A stretch of 52,715 nt of DNA from Ramlibacter alkalitolerans (GCF_016722765.1 NZ_JAEQND010000022.1:1-52715), one strand, 5' to 3'; positions 31,309 to 40,060 are shown, numbered from the stretch's first letter. The notes: generated by a model from the letters alone, not told the origin. Program-made: numbers and translations.

Positions 31309-31548
31309 ACGTGCTCCAGCTATTTCTGGCGGTTGTTGGCCGCTCTATCCGTTGTTTGGTAGGGACAGGCCATAGTCGATGGCCGTGTCCTCGATCTTCG
31401 CGGCAATGAGTGTACCGATGCGGACGAGCGTGGCTCTAGCTCCTATCAGCCGGGATGGGGGTGCCACATGTCGGTTCGCCGTGAGAACCACCGGCGACGA
31501 TGCTCAATCCCAGCGAGAGCCATCCCTCTTCCACCGCCGCACGCTTCC

Positions 31549-32388
31549 CTACTCGTCAAGCCGAGCAAAATCCATGTCGATGGTGAACGCCTCAACTGGT
31601 TCGCTTGTCTTCTTGCAGAATTCGACCAGGTCCTGCCAAAGCGGCCACCCGCCCTTTAGGGAAGAGACCATGATCGAAGGCTCGTCCCCGTATCCGTTGT
31701 CGATCTGTCCCAGAGTGGCCAAACCGTAGGCGTCGAGCTTTTTCAGGTGCGAGGCCACTTGTGTGTCACTCAGGCCAAATGCCTCTTCCACATCCGAAGC
31801 GAGTATCTGGTTGCCGCCCCTCGTTGCCGAGCCCTCCGCCATACGGTCGATACGCTTGACGACTTCGCTCAAGAACTTGCGACTTTCAAGAGGGACCTTT
31901 TGAAACCTCTTGGCGAAGACGCCCAACTCGCGAGCGGCAGTGGCAAGTTCTTCGTCGCTGAATCCCCACTCCAAGACCCGATTCATGCGCTTCAGGTTGG
32001 AGGCGACCGTCGAAGTGGCGCGAAGTGTGCGATCTCCCAACTTTTCGAGGATCGCGCGATCAGGGTTGGAGAAGCGGTTCTCGTGGTCCTGCTTCATCTT
32101 CTTCAACTTGGCTACCGGGTAGGCAGCTACGTCATTCGTCTCTTTGTGATGCGGATAGCACATGAGCATCAGGTTTGACACGTGACGCCGCTCCTCATTT
32201 GTCATGTTGGGGTTAAACCGCTCACCCCCCTCATCCGCAGCTTCGATGTGGCACACCTGCGCGATGAAGACGCCCTTAGCGTTCATCATGAGGTGGTCGC
32301 AATCCGGAAAGGCGCAGAGGTTGCCCGACTTCAGGAACAGCTCGCGGAGGGTGTCCCCCGTGGGTTGAAGCCTTTTTACTTTTTCCAC
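31549..32388 (-). CDS. HNH endonuclease-domain protein
   Basis: A 279-residue protein with a GTG start after AGGAATCGG. An N-terminal HNH domain shows Cys25, Cys30, His47 (CHIEAAD), Asn72 (HVSNLMLMC), Cys77 and His80-His81. The C-terminal part (about 165-230) looks like a winged helix (SDVEEAFGLSDTQVASHLKKLDAYGLATL). It is upstream of mod on the same strand, 240 bp away, in a stretch with no other gene. It may act as an extra nuclease or as a regulator of the restriction-modification pair. It is the last island gene before tRNA(Phe). Confidence 0.85.
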   Translation of the reverse strand: MEKVKRLQPTGDTLRELFLKSGNLCAFPDCDHLMMNAKGVFIAQVCHIEAADEGGERFNPNMTNEERRHVSNLMLMCYPHHKETNDVAAYPVAKLKKMKQDHENRFSNPDRAILEKLGDRTLRATSTVASNLKRMNRVLEWGFSDEELATAARELGVFAKRFQKVPLESRKFLSEVVKRIDRMAEGSATRGGNQILASDVEEAFGLSDTQVASHLKKLDAYGLATLGQIDNGYGDEPSIMVSSLKGGWPLWQDLVEFCKKTSEPVEAFTIDMDFARLDE

Positions 32389-32416
32389 TTACCGATTCCT
32401 CCAAGTGGGACGCCAA

Positions 32417-32455
32417 AAGCGGAAAGCCCTTGATCCACGAGGGATCAAGGGCTTG
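32417..32455 (-). terminator. Terminator downstream of tRNA(Phe)
   Basis: AAGCCCTTGATCC and GGATCAAGGGCTT form a 13-bp stem with a 5-nt loop, followed on the minus strand by TTCCGCTTTT. It lies 4 bp after the tRNA 3' end. If the island joins inside the tRNA, this terminator came with the island; otherwise the junction is just beyond it. Confidence 0.85.
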
Positions 32456-32459
32456 CGAA

Positions 32460-32535
32460 TGGTGGCCTGGGGCGGAATCGAACCACCGACACGCGGATTT
32501 TCAATCCGCTGCTCTACCAACTGAGCTACCGGGCC
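32460..32535 (-). tRNA. tRNA-Phe (GAA)
   Basis: Cloverleaf with anticodon GAA (loop TTGAAAA), D-arm GCTC..GAGC, T-loop TTCGATT and an encoded CCA. The acceptor stem GGCCCGG pairs with CCAGGCC, which leaves a C-A mismatch at the fifth pair where a G would normally complete the stem. The accessory island begins at its 3' end, a classic integrase target. Confidence 0.97.
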
Positions 32536-32608
32536 GTGAGAGGGAGATTATAGCAGGGTGGTGCGGTGGTCCCGAACGCCGTTGGCACGGCGGAGCGCCC
32601 CCACCCCG

Positions 32609-32629
32609 GCCCTCCCCCAGAGGGGGAGG
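32609..32629. repeat. Palindromic repeat before the NtrX-like gene stop
   Basis: CCCTCCCCC-AGA-GGGGGAGGG is a perfect 9-bp inverted repeat flanked by C-rich sequence, 13 bp from the stop of the response regulator. It resembles dispersed intergenic repeats of Comamonadaceae and may act as a transcription or mRNA-end element. Confidence 0.5.
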
Positions 32630-32641
32630 GAGGAAGTCCAT

Positions 32642-33358
32642 TCAAGCAGCCGACGAGGTGTTGCGCTTGCCGCGCGACAGGTCCACGCCCAGCTGCTTCA
32701 ACTTCCGATACAGGTGCGTGCGCTCCAGGCCCGTCTTCTCGGCCACGCGCGTCATCGAGCCGCCTTCCTTGGCGAGGTGGAACTCGAAGTAGCACTTCTC
32801 GAATTCGTCGCGGGCATCGCGCAGGGGCTTGTCCAGTTCGAACACCTGGCGGGCCTGCGGGCCCATGTCGACCACCGGGGGCACCGTCTGCCCGCCCGTC
32901 ATCGCGGCTTCCACCGTGAGCTCCGGCACCGGCATCGGCACCACCACGCCCATGCCCGGCTTGCGCGCCAGGGGCACCGCTGCGAGCGAGGGCGTATTGC
33001 GGGCCAGCCCCGCTTCGACGGCCTTCAGCAGCTTCTGCATGGTGATCGGCTTCTCGAGGAAGGAGTGGGCGCCGATCTTGGTCGCCTCCACCGCCGTCTC
33101 GATGGTGGCATGACCACTCATCATCACGACGGGCATGCTCAGGAGGCCGCTGGAGGACCACTCCTTCAGCAGCGTGACGCCGTCGGTGTCGGGCATCCAG
33201 ATGTCCAGCAGCACGAGGTCGGGCCGCATGCGCTGGCGCGCCGCCCGCGCCTGCGCCGCGTTTTCCGCGAGTTCGACGGTGTGTCCCTCGTCGTTGAGGA
33301 TCTCCGACAGGAGATCGCGGATCCCCAGCTCGTCATCCACCACCAGTATGTTTGCCAT
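32642..33358 (-). CDS. NtrX-like response regulator (REC + Fis-type HTH)
   Basis: A 238-residue regulator. The receiver domain (1-115) has Asp9-Asp10, phospho-acceptor Asp53 (LLDIWMPD), Thr/Ser in MMSGHA and Lys in EKPI. A linker of about 85 residues leads to a Fis-type helix-turn-helix (MTRVAEKTGLERTHLYRKLKQLGV). The AAA+ domain of true NtrX/NtrC is absent, so it should not drive sigma-54 promoters itself. It is 113 bp downstream of the NtrY-like kinase and probably its partner. Confidence 0.88.
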   Translation of the reverse strand: MANILVVDDELGIRDLLSEILNDEGHTVELAENAAQARAARQRMRPDLVLLDIWMPDTDGVTLLKEWSSSGLLSMPVVMMSGHATIETAVEATKIGAHSFLEKPITMQKLLKAVEAGLARNTPSLAAVPLARKPGMGVVVPMPVPELTVEAAMTGGQTVPPVVDMGPQARQVFELDKPLRDARDEFEKCYFEFHLAKEGGSMTRVAEKTGLERTHLYRKLKQLGVDLSRGKRNTSSAA

Positions 33359-33471
33359 CAGCTTTCTTGCCCCAAACCCGCCACTCGTTGCGTCCGGCCT
33401 CGGCCGGACCCCCTTGCCTGGAACCCCCTCCCAGGAGCCCGGTCACGAGTGCCCAGCCCTCAGTGCCGTTG

Positions 33472-35781
33472 TTAACCCGCAACTCCAAATGATAACGACA
33501 CTTGTGCCCCGCGGATGACCCCCTCGACCACTCGATTCTTCAGATCGACGCGGGCTCCATGCTCATCCGCGATTTTTTTCACGACGGCCAGCCCGAGGCC
33601 CGTGCCCTTGGACTTGGTCGTCACGTACGGCTCGAAAGCTCGTTTCAAGATGTGTTCCGGAAAGCCGGTACCACTGTCCTGCACGATCAGGCGCACGCGC
33701 CGAGAGGCTTCGCTCCATTGCGTGCGGACGGTGACCTCGCGCCGCGTGCGCCCTTCGGTGGCATCTTGCGCGTTTTGCAGCAGGTTGTGGATGACCTGCC
33801 GCAACTGCTGCGCATCTCCCAGGATGCGCGGGCACGCCGGATCGAGTTCCACCCGCACCGGCACCTGCGAGGGCCCGCGCGCCGGATCGCCCTCGCGCGC
33901 GTACAGGTGCAGCACGTCGTTCACCAGCGCGTTCAGGTCCACCGGCTTGAGTTCGGCCGCGGGCAGGCGCGCGTAGTCGCGGAACTCGTTGACCAGCCGC
34001 TTCATCGACTCGACCTGTTCCACGATCGTGTGGACCGACTTGGACAGCATGGCGCGTTCCGTCTCTCCCAGCTTGGATGCGAGCTTCATCTCGATGCGTT
34101 CGGCCGAGAGCTGGATGGGCGTGAGCGGGTTCTTGATCTCGTGCGCCAGCCGCCGCGCCACCTCGCCCCAGGCCTGAGCGCGCTGCGCCGACACGATCTC
34201 CGAGATGTCGTCGAACACCAGCAGCCGCCCTTCGCTGGGCAACGGTGCGCCGCGCGCGACCAGCGTCACCATGTTGGCCGCGCCGCCGGCATGCGCCGCG
34301 TTCAGCTCGAAGGTCTGCTGCCAGTGGTCGACGAGGATGGTGTGGGTGCGCTCCTGCATGAAGTCGTCGAAGCGCTGCTGCACCTCGGCACCAAAGGCCT
34401 CCAGCCCCGGCACTTCGACCAGCTGCCGCCCGCGGTACATCTCCAGTGGCACGTGCAGGATCTCGGTGGCGCCGGGATTGGAGGTCTCGATGAAGCCCTG
34501 CGCATCGAGCACGATCACGCCCGCGGTCAGGTTGTCCAGGATCGTCTGCAGGTGGCCGCGCGCGGCGCTCACTTCCTCGATGCTCTTTTCCACGGCGTAG
34601 CGCGCATCCGCGAGCTGCTGCGTCATGTCCGCGAAGGCCCGCGTGAGGCCGCCGAGTTCGTCCTTGCCCTGCAGCGCCGGCTTGGGCGAGAGGTCCCCCG
34701 CGGCCACCTCGCTCACGCCGGCGGCCAGCAGCAGCAGCGGGCGCGCGAGCTGGTTGCCCAGGATGATCGCCAGCAGCACCGCGCCGAACACCGCGAGGAA
34801 CAGGCTGAGCGTGAGCGTGCCGATGTACATGCGGCGCAGGCCCTCGCGCGCCAGCGCCCGCTCCTGGTATTCGCGGTTCGCTTCCTGCACCGCGAAGGCA
34901 TTGGCGACCAGCGTCGGCGGGATGGTGGCCGTCGCCTGCAGGAAGCGCGATTCGGCCAGCAGGCCGAGGCTGGGCTGCGGCACCGTCACGATCGCCTTGA
35001 TGCGTGCGTTGCTCGCGGCCGGTGCACCGGGATCCTCCAGGCCTTCGACGATGGTGATGCTGCGTTGCGAGCGCACGTTGCGCAGCTGCTGCGGCGTGGG
35101 CCGGTCGGGCGTGAGCTGGAAGCGCGAGGCGCCCGTGCTCGCGATCATCTGCCCGTTGCCGTTCCACAGGATCACGTCGCTGGCCCCGAGCTGGTCGCGG
35201 ATGCGTTCCAGCAGCAAGCCCGCGGAAGCGTCCGGCGCCTGCGCCAGCTGGCCCGCCGCATTGCGCGTCTTGCTCGCCAGGTCGCTGGAGAGCGTGTCCA
35301 GCGTCGCGCGCCCGAGGTTCAGGCCGGCGTCGAGCGCGCCTTCCACCTTGACGTCGAACCAGCTTTCGATCGAGCGCGAGACGAACTGGTAGGACACCAC
35401 GTAGATCAGCACGCCGGGCACCACGCCCACCAGCGTGAAGATCGCCGCCAGCTTCACCAGCAGCCGGCTGCCGAACTTGCCCCGCCGCAGCCGCGAGGCG
35501 AGGCGCACGAAGACCCAGAGGATCACCGCCAGCAGCATGCCGGCGACCACCATGTTCAGTGCGAACAGGCGGCCGTAGTTGCGCTCGTAGAAATCGCGGT
35601 TGTTGGTCGCCTGCGCGAGCAGGAACATCAGCACGATGCCGATGCCGATGGCGACCGCGATGCCCACCACGATGGCCCAGCGCCAGGCGCGCGAGCTTTC
35701 GATCAGCTTGCGCGGCGGGCCTTCGGGCGGGCGCGGCAGGTTCACGGGGTCGCCACGCCTGTCGCTTCGTGCGGGGCTCAT
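33472..35781 (-). CDS. NtrY-like sensor histidine kinase
   Basis: A 769-residue membrane kinase. It has three or four N-terminal membrane helices (about 25-140), a periplasmic sensor, a further helix near 330, HAMP (about 345-400), PAS (about 420-520), a HisKA H-box (RLAHEIKNPLTPIQLSAER) and a HATPase domain with NLLQNAQDAT, DSGTGFPE and KGTGLGLAVVKK. The start at 35,781 overlaps the stop of the DUF4390 gene (ATGA), which fixes it against longer readings. It resembles NtrY kinases that sense nitrogen or redox state; the signal here is unknown. Confidence 0.9.
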   Translation of the reverse strand: MSPARSDRRGDPVNLPRPPEGPPRKLIESSRAWRWAIVVGIAVAIGIGIVLMFLLAQATNNRDFYERNYGRLFALNMVVAGMLLAVILWVFVRLASRLRRGKFGSRLLVKLAAIFTLVGVVPGVLIYVVSYQFVSRSIESWFDVKVEGALDAGLNLGRATLDTLSSDLASKTRNAAGQLAQAPDASAGLLLERIRDQLGASDVILWNGNGQMIASTGASRFQLTPDRPTPQQLRNVRSQRSITIVEGLEDPGAPAASNARIKAIVTVPQPSLGLLAESRFLQATATIPPTLVANAFAVQEANREYQERALAREGLRRMYIGTLTLSLFLAVFGAVLLAIILGNQLARPLLLLAAGVSEVAAGDLSPKPALQGKDELGGLTRAFADMTQQLADARYAVEKSIEEVSAARGHLQTILDNLTAGVIVLDAQGFIETSNPGATEILHVPLEMYRGRQLVEVPGLEAFGAEVQQRFDDFMQERTHTILVDHWQQTFELNAAHAGGAANMVTLVARGAPLPSEGRLLVFDDISEIVSAQRAQAWGEVARRLAHEIKNPLTPIQLSAERIEMKLASKLGETERAMLSKSVHTIVEQVESMKRLVNEFRDYARLPAAELKPVDLNALVNDVLHLYAREGDPARGPSQVPVRVELDPACPRILGDAQQLRQVIHNLLQNAQDATEGRTRREVTVRTQWSEASRRVRLIVQDSGTGFPEHILKRAFEPYVTTKSKGTGLGLAVVKKIADEHGARVDLKNRVVEGVIRGAQVSLSFGVAG

Positions 35782-36401
35782 TTGGGATCCAGCATGAGGC
35801 GCTGGGTGCGCACCGCGAGGATGATCCATTCGGCCTGGCCCACCGCGCCGATCTGGAACGGCCGCGGCAGCTGCGAGACGTCGAGCCGGAAGCGGAAGTC
35901 GATGGTCTGGATCGCGTCGGGGTCGACGGCCGAGGCATCGGCGATGCGCCATCCGGAGACGCGCTGCACCGCCGCCAGCGCCTCGTCGCGGCTGTCGAAC
36001 ATCTGCCCCAGCACCAGGCCGGAATGGCCGATCGGCGAGGAAGACACCTGCAGCCGCCAGCGCCGCGTCAGCGGCTGGTAGGACAGGCGCATGTGCCGGG
36101 TGGCGAACGCGACGCGCTTGTCGTACCAGTACCAGCGGTCGCGGTAGATCGCGGCCTCGGCCACGAAATACATCGGGATGCCCTTGGCGAGCGCATCGTC
36201 CACCACCTGCGGCAGCTCGAAGCGCACGGCCGCGCTCAGCAGCACGCCTTCGTCGTTGCGCTCGACTTGCAGCTGCGTCACTTCGGCCATGTGGACCTGG
36301 GCCGAGGCCGGACGCCACGCGAGGCCCGCGCCTGCCACCAGCAGCGCGCAGAGCCAGGCGATGAACAGGGTGCGCTCAGGCCTCCGGGAGGGCCGGTGCA
36401 T
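35778..36401 (-). CDS. DUF4390 exported protein
   Basis: A 207-residue protein with an N-terminal signal peptide (about 1-34, ending ASAQ). The mature part has the beta-rich pattern of DUF4390 (LQVERNDEGVLLSAAVRFELPQVVDDALAKGIPMYFVAEAAIYRDRWYWYDKRV). The ATG at 36,401 overlaps the end of rsmB by 26 nt, and the stop overlaps the kinase start. This rsmB-DUF4390-kinase-regulator order is common in Betaproteobacteria. The protein probably sits in the periplasm; its role is unknown, possibly linked to the kinase. Confidence 0.88.
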   Translation of the reverse strand: MHRPSRRPERTLFIAWLCALLVAGAGLAWRPASAQVHMAEVTQLQVERNDEGVLLSAAVRFELPQVVDDALAKGIPMYFVAEAAIYRDRWYWYDKRVAFATRHMRLSYQPLTRRWRLQVSSSPIGHSGLVLGQMFDSRDEALAAVQRVSGWRIADASAVDPDAIQTIDFRFRLDVSQLPRPFQIGAVGQAEWIILAVRTQRLMLDPK

Positions 36402-37713
36402 GCTGTGCACTCTTTTGCACCACCGCGTAATAGAAGCCGTCGTGGTCACGTGGCTCATTGTCCCGGACGCCCTCGGGGTGCGCCCTGTCTCGTGGCAGGA
36501 AATGGCCCGCGCCGGGGCGCAAAAGGGCCGAGCTGTTGTGTGCAAGAAACGCCGCGATCTGCTCGCCGCCTTCGGCCCGGAACACCGAGCAGGTGCAGTA
36601 CACCAGCGTACCGCCAGGCTTGAGCAAAGGCCACAGGGCCGTGAGCAGACGTTTCTGCTGGGCGGCGAGTTGCGCCACGTCGGAGGGGCGCCGCAACCAG
36701 CGCACGTCCGGATGGCGGCGCACCACGCCCGACGCCGTGCAGGGCGCATCCAGCAGGATCGCGTCGAACGGCTCGCCGTCCCACCACGTGGAAGGCTCGC
36801 CGGCATCGGCGGCGCGAACCTGTGCCTGCAGGTCGAGGCGCTTCAGGTTCTGGTGGATGCGCTCGCAGCGCACCGGGTCGACGTCGAGCGCGAGGACCTG
36901 CGCTTGGCGCGCTAGTTCGCACAGGTGCGCGGTCTTGCCGCCGGGCGCGGCGCAGGCGTCGAGGATGCGCAGCGGCGCATCGTGCGGCACGCCCGCGAGC
37001 AGCAGTTGCGCCGCGAGCTGCGCGCCGGCATCCTGCACCGACCAGAGGCCGTCGGCGAAGCCGGGGATGGCGTCGACGGCATGCGGCCGGTCGAGGATCA
37101 GCCCCTGCGCGCCGACCGGTTCCGAGGCGATGTGCTGCGCGGCCAGCAACTGCTGCAGCGGCTCGCGCGAGATCCGGTGCGTGTTCACGCGCAGCGTCAT
37201 GGGCGCTGCCGTGTTGCTCACCTCCAGCACCTGTTGCCACTCGTGCGGGTGCTCGCGTTGCAGCTGCGCGATCCACCACGGCGGATGGTTCCAGCGCGCG
37301 ACCGGATCGTCATCGGTCGCCGCGACCAGCGCGGCGCGTTCGCGCAGGAAGCGGCGCAGGCACGCATTGACGAAACCCTGCTGCGGACGCGTGTCCCTGC
37401 CCCGCTTGGCGGCCTCGACCGCCTGGTCGACCAGCGTGAAAGGCTCGTACGGCGCGCCCTCTTCCTGCCAGGCGAGCGCGAGCGCGGTGCACAGGAGGGC
37501 GTCGGCGGCGGGCGGCGGCGGCTTCTTCGCCAGCTGCTGGCGCAGTGCCTCGGCGCGGCCGAGGAAGCGCAGCACGTGGAACGCCAGTGCCTGCGCGCCG
37601 GGCCGCACCTCGGGCGGGATGCGCGCGATCGCCGGCGTGGCCGATTCGCCGCGCCGCACGGCCGCCAAAACGGAGGCGGCAGCCTGCAGCTGCCGCCAGA
37701 GGGGAACATGCAA
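36376..37713 (-). CDS. rsmB: 16S rRNA m5C967 methyltransferase RsmB
   Basis: About 445 residues. The N-terminal NusB-like RNA-binding domain (1-160) is followed by the methyltransferase domain. SAM-binding ILDACAAPGGKTAHL is at about 248-262, the motif-IV cysteine in LDAPCTASGV near 325 and the catalytic cysteine in YCTCSVF near 380. The enzyme methylates C967 of 16S rRNA. The start is uncertain: TTG at 37,713 gives LHVPLWRQLQ, and an in-frame CTG six bases upstream would give the more usual MSLHVPLW. The downstream gene overlaps its end. Confidence 0.92.
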   Translation of the reverse strand: MHVPLWRQLQAAASVLAAVRRGESATPAIARIPPEVRPGAQALAFHVLRFLGRAEALRQQLAKKPPPPAADALLCTALALAWQEEGAPYEPFTLVDQAVEAAKRGRDTRPQQGFVNACLRRFLRERAALVAATDDDPVARWNHPPWWIAQLQREHPHEWQQVLEVSNTAAPMTLRVNTHRISREPLQQLLAAQHIASEPVGAQGLILDRPHAVDAIPGFADGLWSVQDAGAQLAAQLLLAGVPHDAPLRILDACAAPGGKTAHLCELARQAQVLALDVDPVRCERIHQNLKRLDLQAQVRAADAGEPSTWWDGEPFDAILLDAPCTASGVVRRHPDVRWLRRPSDVAQLAAQQKRLLTALWPLLKPGGTLVYCTCSVFRAEGGEQIAAFLAHNSSALLRPGAGHFLPRDRAHPEGVRDNEPRDHDGFYYAVVQKSAQHAPALPEA

Positions 37714-37791
37714 TGACAGGATGACCTCGCTGCGCTCGATGACGGAATGACCGGGTCATTCTGTCATGTCGTCATTCTGTCATCGCGAGGA

Positions 37792-39066
37792 TCAGCCCAG
37801 CGTGTCCGCCCAGATGTTGCGCGCCCAGTTCAGCGCATAGCGGCCCTCCAGCTCCGTCGGCGCCGGGCTCACGCCGCCCGACGCGCCCACCGCCTTGTAG
37901 GTGCGCTCGTCCGGCACGTACGCGTGCACGCTCGCGACGTGGATCACGCGCTGGTCGTCGACGAAGCTGTAGCAGGTGTTGGTGAGCATCGGCTCCGGGG
38001 TGAGGGGCCAGCCGGAAAGTTCCGCCACGACCGCTGCGGCCGCGACCTTCGCGTGCGCGTTCGCCATGTGGCCGCTCTTGGGCATTGCGGGCGCCACCTG
38101 GATCGCGTCGCCGATCACATGGATGTCCCTGGCCGCGGTGGACTGGAAATCCACGTAATCGACGCCGCACCAGCGCTGGCCGGCCATGTTGTTCAGGCCG
38201 GCCTGCACGGCGATCGCGCCGGCGCGCATGGGCGGCAGCACGTTCAGGACATCGGCCTTGACGTCCTCCTCCACCTCGAACCTGATCACGCCGGCGCGCG
38301 CGTCGACCGCCGTCGCCTTGTGCTGCGGCCGGTACTCGATGATCCCCTTGTACTGATCGCTCCACACGCGCTTGAACAGCGCGCCCTTCGACACCACGTC
38401 GGGGTTCGCATCGAGCACCAGCACCTTGCTGCGCGGCTTGGCGTTCCTGAAGTACCAGGCGACCTGGCAGGCGCGCTCGTAGGGGCCGGGCGGGCAGCGA
38501 TAGGGCTGCTCGGGGATCGTGATCGCGTAGACGCCGCCGTCGCGCATCGCCTCGAGCTGCTGGCGCAGCGCGATCGTCTCGGGCCCCGCCTTCTGCCAGG
38601 CCTGCAGCACCCGCCCGATGTCGTGCGCCGCGCGCAGGCCCTCGATGCTGTCGAACAGCAGCTCGACGCCGGGCGAGAGCACCAGCTTGTCGTAGCCGAT
38701 CGTGGCGCCGCCCGCCAGCGTGACGGTCTTGCGCTGCGGATCGATGGCCCGGGCCGTGTCCTTCACCCGCGTGACGCCCTGGCGCGCGAGCCCGTCGTAG
38801 GGCGTGGTGACCTCGGCGATCTGCCGGCTGCCGCCGATCACGAGATTGGACAGGGGGCAGGAGACGAAGGCTTCGTTCGGCTCGATCAGCACCACCTCCA
38901 TCTGGTGGTCCGACAGCAGGCGCACGTAGCGGGCGGCCGTGGCGCCGCCGTAGCCGCCACCGATCACGAGCACCCGCGCCCGGGCCGGAATGCGGGCCGG
39001 GGTGGCGCAGCCCGCGAGCCCGAAGGCCGCGGCGGCGTGCAGGAAGCTGCGGCGGCGCAGGTTCAT
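37792..39066 (-). CDS. Flavocytochrome c sulfide dehydrogenase flavoprotein (FccB/SoxF-like)
   Basis: A 424-residue FAD protein. It begins with a twin-arginine signal (NLRRRSFLHAAAAFGLAGC), followed by the FAD-binding VLVIGGGYGGATAARY near 33-48. Cysteines in FVSCPLSN (near 72) and TNTCYSF (near 365) are candidates for the redox disulfide. The C-terminal WARNIWADTLG is typical of the flavocytochrome c sulfide dehydrogenase family. Its start overlaps the cytochrome stop (ATGA), so the two subunits are coupled. It would oxidise sulfide or a related sulfur species in the periplasm. Confidence 0.88.
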   Translation of the reverse strand: MNLRRRSFLHAAAAFGLAGCATPARIPARARVLVIGGGYGGATAARYVRLLSDHQMEVVLIEPNEAFVSCPLSNLVIGGSRQIAEVTTPYDGLARQGVTRVKDTARAIDPQRKTVTLAGGATIGYDKLVLSPGVELLFDSIEGLRAAHDIGRVLQAWQKAGPETIALRQQLEAMRDGGVYAITIPEQPYRCPPGPYERACQVAWYFRNAKPRSKVLVLDANPDVVSKGALFKRVWSDQYKGIIEYRPQHKATAVDARAGVIRFEVEEDVKADVLNVLPPMRAGAIAVQAGLNNMAGQRWCGVDYVDFQSTAARDIHVIGDAIQVAPAMPKSGHMANAHAKVAAAAVVAELSGWPLTPEPMLTNTCYSFVDDQRVIHVASVHAYVPDERTYKAVGASGGVSPAPTELEGRYALNWARNIWADTLG

Positions 39067-39413
39067 GGCTTCTGCGCGGCGAACCACGCCGCCAGCAGTT
39101 CGAGCTGCGCATCGCTGTAGCCGCGCGCGAGCTGCTGCATGATGGTCGAAGGGCGCGTGCCGGCCTTGAAGGCCTGCAGCTGCGCGAGCAGCTCCGCGCG
39201 CGGCCGCCCGGCCAGCGGCGGCAGCTCGGAACCGGCAGCGGGATGGCCGTCGGTGCCGTGGCATTGGGCACAGTTGGCGGCGAGGGTGCGCAGGTAGAGG
39301 GTGTCTTGCTGGGCGTGTGCGGGGACGGCGAGGCAGATCAGCGCCAGGCTGGCGGTTGCCCGTAGGCTGGCGGTGAACCGCGGCAGCGCGTGAACCCCAG
39401 CGCTCGCGCGCAT
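39063..39413 (-). CDS. Monoheme cytochrome c, partner of FccB-like protein
   Basis: About 116 residues from the ATG at 39,413. A signal peptide ends AVPAHA, and one heme site CAQCH is followed by the axial Met in TIMQQLARGYSD. The domain PPLAGRPRAELLAQLQAFKAGTRPSTIM is the class-I cytochrome found with FccB/SoxF. The start codon lies inside a 93-bp palindromic repeat, so the N-terminus may have been remodelled; a longer reading to 39,479 is unlikely. It accepts electrons from the flavoprotein. Confidence 0.85.
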   Translation of the reverse strand: MRASAGVHALPRFTASLRATASLALICLAVPAHAQQDTLYLRTLAANCAQCHGTDGHPAAGSELPPLAGRPRAELLAQLQAFKAGTRPSTIMQQLARGYSDAQLELLAAWFAAQKP

Positions 39414-39453
39414 CGCTGGGGTTCCGGCGCTTCGCGCGTCACCCCAGCCTACG
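39361..39453. repeat. 93-bp nested palindromic repeat element
   Basis: The outer arms CGTAGGCTGG (39,361-39,370) and CCAGCCTACG (39,444-39,453) and the inner arms GAACCCCAGCG (39,392-39,402) and CGCTGGGGTTC (39,414-39,424) are all perfect. A related half occurs at 51,151-51,193. It is a REP/MITE-like element overlapping the 5' end of the cytochrome gene. Confidence 0.75.
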
Positions 39454-39480
39454 ACAGGCACATCGCTCGATCGCATCACC

Positions 39481-40044
39481 TCACTGCCTCGCCCGCAGCC
39501 CGCGCCCGGGATGGAACCCGAACAACCACGCCAGCAGGATCGCGGGGAACTGCGCGATCGCGTCGTTGTAGCGGGCCACCGCCTGGTTGAACTGCTCCGT
39601 CGCGGCCTGCGTCACGTGCACGCGCTGGGCGCGCTCGCCGCTGAAATTCTCCGGCAGGCGCGGGCCGGCGAGATCATGGGCATCGTCGCGCTCCGCGCGA
39701 TCCCAGGCCGTGCTCAGGACCTCCTGCGCCGCGCCCAGCGCCGCGATGCGTTCCGGGTCGAGCGGCCGGTTCCTGGCCGCGGCCAGGGAGGCCTGCAGCT
39801 GCGCCGCGGCCCCCTGCAGGCCGCCCCAGAAGGCGCTACCCCCGGTGAACTGCGATGGCGTCTGCTCGTCTTCCGGCGGCACGCACTCCTGCACAAGCTG
39901 GATCTGCTTCGTCAGTTCGGATTCGAGCACCGCGAACGCATGTTTCGCCTCGGAGCGCAGGCGCACCAGCCGGTTGTACGCGCCGATGGCCCAGAACAGG
40001 GCCACCGCCGCGATCACCCAGGGAAGGAAGGATGACGACTCCAT
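39481..40044 (-). CDS. LemA-family membrane protein
   Basis: A 187-residue protein with an N-terminal membrane helix (about 6-22) and a long helical cytoplasmic domain. It has the LemA pattern of AYNRLVRLRSEAKHAFAVLESELTKQ and a C-terminal VARYNDAIAQFPAILLAWLFGFHPG. LemA proteins anchor at the inner membrane; their role is unclear. The ATG at 40,044 precedes the membrane helix without the odd MAPFLYRALT extension. It begins 14 bp after the rpoC terminator region, on its own or by read-through. Confidence 0.87.
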   Translation of the reverse strand: MESSSFLPWVIAAVALFWAIGAYNRLVRLRSEAKHAFAVLESELTKQIQLVQECVPPEDEQTPSQFTGGSAFWGGLQGAAAQLQASLAAARNRPLDPERIAALGAAQEVLSTAWDRAERDDAHDLAGPRLPENFSGERAQRVHVTQAATEQFNQAVARYNDAIAQFPAILLAWLFGFHPGRGLRARQ

Positions 40045-40060
40045 GGTGAGCGCACGATAA

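Noticed and set aside
31309..31548. + strand frame (31,379-31,729) in the mod-HNH gap
   Set aside because: It runs antisense into the HNH gene, lacks a Shine-Dalgarno and has Ser/Arg-rich shadow composition.
33563..35938. 791-codon frame overlapping the NtrY-like kinase
   Set aside because: Same-strand alternate-frame shadow, Arg/Ala/Gly/Pro-rich; the kinase frame holds all conserved motifs.
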